A stretch of DNA of 24,926 bases, taken from a virus. Where the stretch lies: the IMG/VR virus record IMGVR_UViG_3300013101_000088, positions 1 through 24,926 of that record; one strand, given 5' to 3'. The translations under genes were made by a program, and so were the position numbers. The notes under the pieces were generated by a model. It was not told where the DNA came from. It was given only the letters and a program-made list of their open reading frames with translations, and made no database searches. Positions within the stretch are counted from its first letter, which is position 1. The number at the start of each line of letters is the position of its first letter. Shown here piece after piece: positions 20,401-24,926 of this stretch.

Positions 20401-20647
20401 TTGGATAGATACAGCAACAAAAAATTACTGATGAAGTTGATGTAGAACCACTGTAGTCCAGTAAGATTAAGTACCTTCGGCCAAATACGTTGATAGCGGA
20501 TTGGGGGACAAGCAGGTTTTCAACAGCCCGGTGGATGATTATCATAGACGCCCGGGTGCCGAGGTACGCCAAAGCACACAAAGCAAATAGATACGTGCCA
20601 TTAAGTTGGGTCTTCGGATAAAGCGTATACGTGATATAACTATCCAG
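20401..20647 (+). ncRNA. Y RNA-like RNA 2 (about 247 nt)
   Basis: The terminal stem is TGGATAG (20402-20408) with CTATCCA (20640-20646), followed on the 5' side by ATACAGCAACAAAA (20409-20422) and on the 3' side by GTTAA. The inner part is larger than in the other two. It has a TTACTG/CAGTAA hairpin (20425-20464), a long helix GTACCT-T-CGGC with GCCGAGGTAC (20471-20481 / 20558-20567) enclosing hairpins GTTGA/TCAAC (20489-20524) and CCCGG/CCGGG (20527-20556), and a 3' hairpin ATACG/CGTAT (20591-20628). It has the same ends as RNAs 1 and 3 with a different interior, as expected for RNAs sharing one protein partner. Confidence 0.72.
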
Positions 20648-20667
20648 TTAAATTAAAAGTACGAATT

Positions 20668-20793
20668 TAGGATTATTACAGCAACTAAATTATAAGCCAA
20701 ACGGGCATATGCAGGTTCGAGTCCTGTCGCATCACAAATTGTGATGTGTGGTGGAACTGGTCTACACACCCGTCTATATATAATATAATCCTG
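20668..20793 (+). ncRNA. YrlA-like Y RNA with circularly permuted tRNA domain (about 126 nt)
   Basis: The terminal stem is AGGATTA (20669-20675) with TAATCCT (20786-20792), followed by TTACAGCAACTAAA (20676-20689) and, 3' of the stem, GTTAA. A second stem ATTATA/TATAAT (20689-20694 / 20779-20784) leads to a permuted cloverleaf. Its anticodon-stem 3' strand is ACGGG (20701-20705), then a 5-nt variable loop. The T arm is GCAGG-TTCGAGT-CCTGT (20711-20727). The acceptor strands CGCATCAC and GTGATGTG (20728-20748) are joined by an AAATT loop. After TG comes the D arm GTG-GAACTGGTCTA-CAC (20751-20767), then the anticodon-stem 5' strand CCCGT (20769-20773). Bacterial YrlA RNAs are known to carry a tRNA-like domain, and a Ro60-like gene follows 65 nt downstream. 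Confidence 0.85.
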
Positions 20794-20802
20794 TTAACTT
20801 TT

Positions 20803-20848
20803 ACTCCGTGTCAAAATTTAACTGGTAACAATTACCGAACAAAGGAGT
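20803..20848 (+). promoter_or_regulatory. Leader of the Ro60-like gene with possible ribosome-site pairing
   Basis: AAAGGAG (20841-20847) is a strong ribosome binding site 10 nt before the ATG. A small hairpin GGTAA-CAA-TTACC (20824-20836) lies directly upstream, and ACTCC (20803-20807) could pair with GGAGT (20844-20848) to hide the site. The leader begins where RNA 3 ends, so RNA processing could affect translation. This is inference. Confidence 0.4.
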
Positions 20849-20857
20849 TCAATAATA

Positions 20858-22282
20858 ATGACATTCAAGACAGCAGCACAGAACACACAAGAAGAAACTC
20901 GTACCGAAAACGGTATGAAGACCTATACCTCAAGCTTGAACGCTTGTGTAGATTTGTTCTTCACCATTGGCGCAAGCCGTGGTAAGGATATCACTGCACG
21001 ATTCGAAAAGGCTGTCCGAGAAGATGCAGAACTTGCAAGTCAGATTTTGCTTTGGTCACGTGACGTCCGTGGTGGCGCAGGTGAACGTCAAATCTTCCGA
21101 GACATGCTAGTCAACATCGAGGAAAACCACCCAACACTTTTGGATCCAATCATGAAGGCAGTGCCAGAACTTGGTCGCTGGGATGACCTGTTGGTCCTTA
21201 AAACTACAAAACATCGCGCGGCAGCATTTGACATGATCGGACAAGCACTTCGTTCCGGCGACGGGCTTTGCGCTAAGTGGATGCCACGTAAAGGTGACAC
21301 TGCGGTTGAATTGCGTAAGTACCTAAGTTTCACTCCGAAGCAATATCGTAAGACTTTGGTTAGTTTGACAGAAGTTGTCGAAACCCAAATGTGCGCGAAG
21401 GAATGGGATAAGATTAATTTCAACCACGTTCCGTCTGTAGCATCTTCACGTTACCAGACAGCGTTCCACCGCAATGCGGATGAACAGTACCAGGAATACA
21501 AGGACAACTTGTCTAAGGACGATGGTTCCGCAAAGGTTAACGCTGGAGCAGTTTACCCGTACGATGTAATCAAGCCAGCACTTGGCGGACGTTACGGCGA
21601 CGAGATTATCACAACCAACAAGGAAGTGATCTTGGCGCAGTGGGAAGCATTGCCTAACTACGTTGGCGACGAAAAGATTTTGCCACTAGTTGACACATCT
21701 GGTTCTATGTCTTGGACACCGATTCCAAACTCAACCCTAACTCCAATTGATGTTGCGTTGAGCCTAGGTCTTTACTTGTCTGACAAAAACACCGGAACCT
21801 TTAAGGACATGTTCCTTAACTTCAGTTCCGACTCTAAGATTAACATCTTGGGTGGCGACTTGTTTGCGAAGTTGCGTCAGCTTAAGGGCGCGTCATGGGG
21901 TGGTAGCACTAACCTTGCAAGCGCGTTCCGTTCAGTACTGAACGTTGGTACACAGAACAAGGTCGCAGCAGAAGACATGCCGGGTTACATTTTGATTTTG
22001 TCAGACATGCAATTCAATTGTGTTAGTAACAATGACGCAAGCGCAATGCAGATGATTGAAGACCAGTACGCGGCAGCAGGTTACGAGGTTCCTAAGGTAG
22101 TATTCTGGAACTTGGCAGCTCGCAGCGATAACGCACCGGTTCGTTTCGACAAGAGCGGCGCGGCTTTGGTAAGCGGATTCAGCCCAGCAATTATGAAGTC
22201 TATTCTTGCTGCACAGGATTTCACACCGAAGGCTATCATGCTTGACGCAGTTAACATTCCGCGTTATAGCGTATCTAATTAA
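20858..22282 (+). CDS. Ro60-like RNA-binding ring protein (DUF2828/TROVE-like with vWA)
   Basis: The 474-residue protein has the two-part design of Ro60. A helical-repeat RNA-binding half (about 1-265) carries LLWSRDVRGGAGERQIFRDM (65-84), a DUF2828-type signature, and GRWDDLLVL. A C-terminal von Willebrand A domain has a full metal site: DTSGS (279-283), T351 in GGSTNLASAF and D383 in ILSDMQF. In known systems Ro60 forms a ring that binds misfolded RNA ends and Y RNAs; Y RNA tethers it to partners such as PNPase. Y RNA-like RNAs lie immediately upstream, as in bacterial Ro60 loci. DUF2828 is a distant relative rather than a canonical TROVE protein, so RNA binding here is inferred. A strong terminator follows. 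Confidence 0.82.
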   Translation: MTFKTAAQNTQEETRTENGMKTYTSSLNACVDLFFTIGASRGKDITARFEKAVREDAELASQILLWSRDVRGGAGERQIFRDMLVNIEENHPTLLDPIMKAVPELGRWDDLLVLKTTKHRAAAFDMIGQALRSGDGLCAKWMPRKGDTAVELRKYLSFTPKQYRKTLVSLTEVVETQMCAKEWDKINFNHVPSVASSRYQTAFHRNADEQYQEYKDNLSKDDGSAKVNAGAVYPYDVIKPALGGRYGDEIITTNKEVILAQWEALPNYVGDEKILPLVDTSGSMSWTPIPNSTLTPIDVALSLGLYLSDKNTGTFKDMFLNFSSDSKINILGGDLFAKLRQLKGASWGGSTNLASAFRSVLNVGTQNKVAAEDMPGYILILSDMQFNCVSNNDASAMQMIEDQYAAAGYEVPKVVFWNLAARSDNAPVRFDKSGAALVSGFSPAIMKSILAAQDFTPKAIMLDAVNIPRYSVSN

Positions 22283-22287
22283 ACCAC

Positions 22288-22311
22288 AGGGGGCACAATC
22301 GTGTGCCCCCT
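22288..22311 (+). terminator. Strong hairpin terminator after the Ro60-like gene
   Basis: AGGGGGCACA (22288-22297) pairs perfectly with TGTGCCCCCT (22302-22311) around the loop ATCG. The following TAACTCC is not T-rich, but a 10-bp stem this G+C-rich should end or protect the transcript. Confidence 0.75.
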
Positions 22312-22329
22312 AACTCCCTGGAGTAGAAT

Positions 22330-22503
22330 ATGAGTAAAGTAGAATCGGGTGTTGATCTAGCTAGGTTAGATTCAATTGAGATCCATCCCGTAGAAAATGG
22401 TTTTCTGGTTACTACAAGAACAGACGAGACCGAGAAAGAATTTGTTTTTGACTCGCATCAAAAGACGTTGCGCTTTATCAAAGGCGTGATTTGGCCCGAG
22501 TAA
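22330..22503 (+). CDS. Small protein (57 residues)
   Basis: ATG 22330 follows GGAGTAGAAT, where GGAG is the ribosome binding site. TAA is at 22501-22503. The sequence reads like a small beta-rich domain (SIEIHPVENGFLVTTRTDE, EFVFDSHQKTLRFIKGV). It lies 4 nt before the first sulfotransferase gene and is probably co-transcribed with the pair. No family is recognised. Confidence 0.65.
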   Translation: MSKVESGVDLARLDSIEIHPVENGFLVTTRTDETEKEFVFDSHQKTLRFIKGVIWPE

Positions 22504-22507
22504 GTAG

Positions 22508-23086
22508 ATGACGATTTTAGCTGGGCCGGATTTTTTAGTAGTAGCTTTAACAAAAACAGGAACAACTAGTTTAGAAGCTTGGACAGAGTCTAATGCCCTT
22601 CTAAATATTGCCTCGCGTCAAGATAAAATCGATATGAAAGATGATTCCACAATACCTATATATGCAGCTTACCGCGATCCCTTCAGCCGCGCCCTAGCAG
22701 GAGTATACGAAGGATTAAAACATCATGCTATTCGGGATGATGTGACAATTGACAGCTATGTTGCAGACTGGCTACGAAATCCAACACTTGAAAGAATTGA
22801 TGTAAAAAACCATACCCAGTTAATTGTAGATAGGTTCCGGGCTTGGTCTTACGAATCATTTACTTGGTTTCATTATTCTCAGCTCAATGACCTTCCTGCT
22901 TATATAAACCAAACTCACCAATTGGATCTTGTTCCAATTGATACCAAGCATGTTCAAGGCCCCGAACGGGACGAAATGTTTGGTAAAGACTTTGAGAACC
23001 TTACCCCACAGGCAACCGACTTTCTATTAGAACATATAAAACGAGAACATGTTCCGAAAATCTTTTTATCGTTAAAAATAATTTAA
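22508..23086 (+). CDS. Sulfotransferase-like protein 1
   Basis: 192 residues with the two PAPS-binding motifs of the sulfotransferase family. The 5'-phosphosulfate loop is LTKTGTTSLEAW (14-25). The 3'-phosphate motif is AYRDPFSRALAGVYEGL (54-70), with the Arg and Ser of the RDPxSR pattern. Members move sulfate from PAPS to sugars, lipids or proteins. This copy is short, so only the core fold may be present, and the acceptor is unknown. The stop overlaps the start of a paralogue (TTTAATGCAG). A modification of host surface or virion is possible but unproven. Confidence 0.7.
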   Translation: MTILAGPDFLVVALTKTGTTSLEAWTESNALLNIASRQDKIDMKDDSTIPIYAAYRDPFSRALAGVYEGLKHHAIRDDVTIDSYVADWLRNPTLERIDVKNHTQLIVDRFRAWSYESFTWFHYSQLNDLPAYINQTHQLDLVPIDTKHVQGPERDEMFGKDFENLTPQATDFLLEHIKREHVPKIFLSLKII

Positions 23087-23691
23087 TGCAGAACGGTCAC
23101 ATCTGGCAAGGACCTGGATTTTATATAGTTGCCCCGCCGAAAGCAGGTTCCAGAAGTATAGAAGACTGGTGCCAAAGAAAAGCACATGTTAATTTAATTA
23201 CAAGGTGCAGCGAAAACGAGTTAGCAAAATCACGTAAACGTGATCAAGTTTTTCCAGTCTATGCTGCATGGCGGGATCCGTATTCCCGCGCCGTTGCAGG
23301 AATATACGAAGGATTAACATATCACTCAAAGCTAGAAGGAAAAACAAAAGAAGAATGTATTTCGGCCTGGTTAGAGAATCCGTCGTTTGTTGAAAAACAT
23401 TCTGTGAAGTGGCACACTACAAGACTAATAGATCAGGTCCTAGGACCAGCGCCCTGCGAATCATTTAATTGGTTCCACTACTCTCATCTTAACAAACTTC
23501 CCGATTATATAAACCGAATACACCACCTGTCGTTCTTACCAATGAAAACTAAGAATTCCCATGGGGACGAAAGGGACAAGTTATTCGGCAAAGATTTTAA
23601 GAAAGAGTATCCGCACGTTGACAGGCTAATAAAAGCATTTATTCATAATGAATTTATGCCAAACACCTTTTTAGACTTAGATAAACCCTAA
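23086..23691 (+). CDS. Sulfotransferase-like protein 2 (tandem paralogue)
   Basis: 201 residues, clearly related to the preceding product along the full length. It shares GPGFYIVAPPKAGSRSIEDW (9-28) against GPDFLVVALTKTGTTSLEAW, WRDPYSRAVAGIYEGL (62-77), ESFNWFHYSHLNKLPDYIN and a C-terminal GPERDEMFGKDF-like block. The phosphosulfate loop differs (PKAGSRS for TKTGTTS), so substrate choice or activity may have diverged. The pair probably arose by duplication and may work as a heterodimer. An inverted repeat follows the stop. Confidence 0.7.
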   Translation: MQNGHIWQGPGFYIVAPPKAGSRSIEDWCQRKAHVNLITRCSENELAKSRKRDQVFPVYAAWRDPYSRAVAGIYEGLTYHSKLEGKTKEECISAWLENPSFVEKHSVKWHTTRLIDQVLGPAPCESFNWFHYSHLNKLPDYINRIHHLSFLPMKTKNSHGDERDKLFGKDFKKEYPHVDRLIKAFIHNEFMPNTFLDLDKP

Positions 23692-23700
23692 AATAATTTT

Positions 23701-23723
23701 AAGTCTTTGATATATAAAGACTT
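23701..23723 (+). terminator. Inverted repeat behind the sulfotransferase pair
   Basis: AAGTCTTT (23701-23708) pairs perfectly with AAAGACTT (23716-23723) around GATATAT. It sits between the last stop and the next promoter. The 3' tail (CTGC) lacks a T run, so termination would be weak. Confidence 0.5.
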
Positions 23724-23740
23724 CTGCAGTTAGGTAGAGG

Positions 23741-23769
23741 TTGTCCAATGGACCAATGGTCCGTATAAT
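23741..23769 (+). promoter_or_regulatory. Promoter of the AAA+ gene with operator-like spacer
   Basis: TTGTCC (23741-23746), a 17-nt spacer and TATAAT (23764-23769). The spacer holds GGACC-AAT-GGTCC (23750-23762), and CCAATGG occurs twice, so a regulator could sit between -35 and -10. The -10 and downstream leader match the promoter at 4620-4648. Confidence 0.75.
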
Positions 23770-23804
23770 ACACGTATTACTTAAACAACACAGGTCTCCA
23801 GCTT

Positions 23805-24884
23805 ATGAAGTATGTAAAAGTCTTATCAGGTACTTACCGCAACCAGCCAGTTATCGGCTCGGTCTTCCCATTAATTAAAGGCGTAACCAAAGGTAAGAAA
23901 GGGTTATCCATTACGGTTGATGCAACTAAAAAGTTCGGCCGCAACAAAGCTCGCATCTCGATCGATGATGCGACTCATGTTGTTAACGCCACTCCTAGCG
24001 AGTACGAAGCAGAACGCGCTTCGGGCATTGCTGTTGAAACTGCAGGCATTAGCAACTCAGCTCTTACTGCTCCGGTTGTTGTTATTCCGGAAGTTGTTGA
24101 AACTGACGAAGAAATCCTTAAGCGTTTGGACGAGCGGTTTACTGTACTCGACCTGATGACGCAGGCAACTGTTGAAGGCAAGGTACGCGGACTGATCGTA
24201 ACTGGTCCTCCTGGCGTAGGAAAATCTTACGGTGTTGAAAAGATACTGGACCAAGTTGCACTGATGGCAACAATCGACACTGGCATGAAGCAGAAGACCA
24301 AGTACCACATTGTTAAAGGTCAGGCAACTCCCCTGGGACTGTACGCTAACCTTTACAAAGCTTCAGGAAAAGGCCAGGTCATTATATTTGATGACTGTGA
24401 CGGCGTACTGCAAGACGAGCTTTGCTTGAACCTGCTGAAGGGCGCACTGGACTCCGGCAAGAAGCGTAGGTTGGCTTGGAACAGCTCTAAGAGCACATAC
24501 CTGGAAGAGAACGGAATCCCTGAGCAGTTTGAATTTGAAGGCGCTGTTATCTTTATCACTAACTTGAAGTTTGATGAAGTTACTGGTCGCAACGCTCCGC
24601 ACATGGAAGCACTGCAAAGCAGATGTCATTACCTGGATCTTAAAATGGACACTATGCGTGAAAAGTTTTTGCGCGTTGAGCAGGTCATTGCTAAAGGTTG
24701 TGTATTTCAGGACTACGAAGACGTCCTGACCGAAGACGACCAACTGGAAGTGATCGAGTTCATGAAAGAGAACCAAGATGTGTTCCGCGAGATTAGCATC
24801 CGGATGGTGCTGAAAATTAGCGACACCAAAGTGATCAACCCTACTGATTGGAAGATGATTGCTAAGACAACTTGTTGTTACTAG
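23805..24884 (+). CDS. AAA+ ATPase
   Basis: A 359-residue AAA+ ATPase. The N-terminal part (about 1-100) looks like a small beta domain with basic residues (YRNQPVIGSVFPLIKGVTKGKKG), then a Pro/Val/Glu linker. The ATPase module has Walker A TGPPGVGKS (about 132-140), Walker B IIFDDCDG (about 193-200), sensor 1 VIFITN and an arginine-finger-like QSRCHYLDL. The arrangement resembles single-ring phage and MoxR-type ATPases found in T4-like genomes; its target is unknown. The gene has its own promoter, shared in design with the operon at 4679, and ends at TAG 24882-24884 before a terminator-like hairpin. Confidence 0.85.
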   Translation: MKYVKVLSGTYRNQPVIGSVFPLIKGVTKGKKGLSITVDATKKFGRNKARISIDDATHVVNATPSEYEAERASGIAVETAGISNSALTAPVVVIPEVVETDEEILKRLDERFTVLDLMTQATVEGKVRGLIVTGPPGVGKSYGVEKILDQVALMATIDTGMKQKTKYHIVKGQATPLGLYANLYKASGKGQVIIFDDCDGVLQDELCLNLLKGALDSGKKRRLAWNSSKSTYLEENGIPEQFEFEGAVIFITNLKFDEVTGRNAPHMEALQSRCHYLDLKMDTMREKFLRVEQVIAKGCVFQDYEDVLTEDDQLEVIEFMKENQDVFREISIRMVLKISDTKVINPTDWKMIAKTTCCY

Positions 24885-24894
24885 AAGTATAGGA

Positions 24895-24917
24895 GCTGGG
24901 ATCGGGAGACCCCCAGC
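24895..24917 (+). terminator. Hairpin at the window end
   Basis: GCTGGG (24895-24900) pairs with CCCAGC (24912-24917) around an 11-nt loop, just behind the AAA+ stop. The window ends too soon to see whether a T run follows. Confidence 0.55.
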
Positions 24918-24926
24918 CCCGAGTAG

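Noticed and set aside
20668-20793. A permuted tmRNA gene (as in alphaproteobacteria)
   Set aside because: The acceptor/T-arm half does precede the D-arm half, but there is no tag-coding frame, the D arm is tRNA-like rather than tmRNA-like, and the outer stem and ACAGCAA element match the two neighbouring RNAs instead.
20668-20793. A real permuted tRNA gene giving a working tRNA
   Set aside because: No anticodon exists: the strand ends run into a Y RNA-type stem. Permuted tRNA genes are known from algae and some archaea and need splicing that bacteria and phages lack.
20262-20793. A group I intron split across a tRNA anticodon loop, or a GOLLD/ROOL-type giant RNA
   Set aside because: No group I core motifs (P, Q, R, S) are visible. 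Three separately closed units with repeated ends fit better than one giant RNA.
20746-20985. A 79-codon + strand frame across the RNA 3 end and the Ro60-like start
   Set aside because: It lies in another frame over the tRNA-like D arm and the N-terminus of a clear gene, and its protein is low-complexity.
1-24926. CRISPR arrays, insertion sequences, rRNA genes
   Set aside because: No regularly spaced direct repeats, transposase genes or rRNA-like sequence were seen on either strand.

Overview
The window looks like part of a tailed, T4-type (myovirus-like) phage genome. Every gene I can support reads on the + strand. They are packed with 1-4 nt stop/start overlaps (many TAATG or ATGA junctions), and the T4 recombination core is present: a gp32-like ssDNA-binding protein, a UvsX recombinase and a UvsY-like mediator. 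GIY-YIG and HNH homing endonucleases, a phage-type tRNA-Leu with an encoded CCA, and long runs of tiny unknown or membrane proteins fit the same picture. The host cannot be named from the sequence.

Layout. 1-814: end of an unknown gene and a GNAT-like protein. 1019-4502: gp32, a GIY-YIG endonuclease inserted behind the gp32 terminator, uvsX, a small acidic gene and uvsY. 4620-7147: a promoter followed by small genes, including an AAA_33-type P-loop kinase and a zinc-ribbon protein. 7157-10571: an NAD salvage module made of an NMN adenylyltransferase-Nudix fusion, a SleB-type cell wall hydrolase and nicotinamide phosphoribosyltransferase. The two nad genes share a nearly identical leader with a GGGGT-loop hairpin. 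10663-13734: terminator and promoter, then a TPM-like membrane protein next to a LemA-like protein, a Rap1a-like secreted protein and an SH3-barrel-like phage protein. 13749-17911: a metallophosphoesterase among many small, mostly membrane or unknown genes. 17911-18416: an HNH endonuclease whose 3' end lies inside a tRNA-Leu(UAA) gene. 18433-19987: small zinc-ribbon and unknown genes.

19988-20857 is the largest non-coding stretch and the most interesting part. It holds a tandem array of at least three structured RNAs. Each begins with a 7-8 bp terminal stem of different sequence but preserved pairing, followed at once by a conserved WTACAGCAAYNAAA element, and each is closed on the 3' side by GTTAA. 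The third RNA contains a circularly permuted tRNA cloverleaf (anticodon-stem 3' strand, T arm, closed acceptor hairpin, D arm, anticodon-stem 5' strand). The next gene encodes a Ro60-like (DUF2828/TROVE-like plus vWA) protein. I read this as a phage Ro60-Y RNA system with a YrlA-like tRNA mimic and two further, non-tRNA-like partner RNAs.

22288-24926: a strong terminator, a small gene, two tandem paralogous sulfotransferase-like proteins, and a promoter driving an AAA+ ATPase gene followed by a hairpin at the window edge.

The genes suggest a phage that runs its own recombination-dependent replication, rebuilds host NAD+ and carries an RNA-protein particle of unknown purpose. Functions marked as inference rest on motifs read by eye; no database search was possible.
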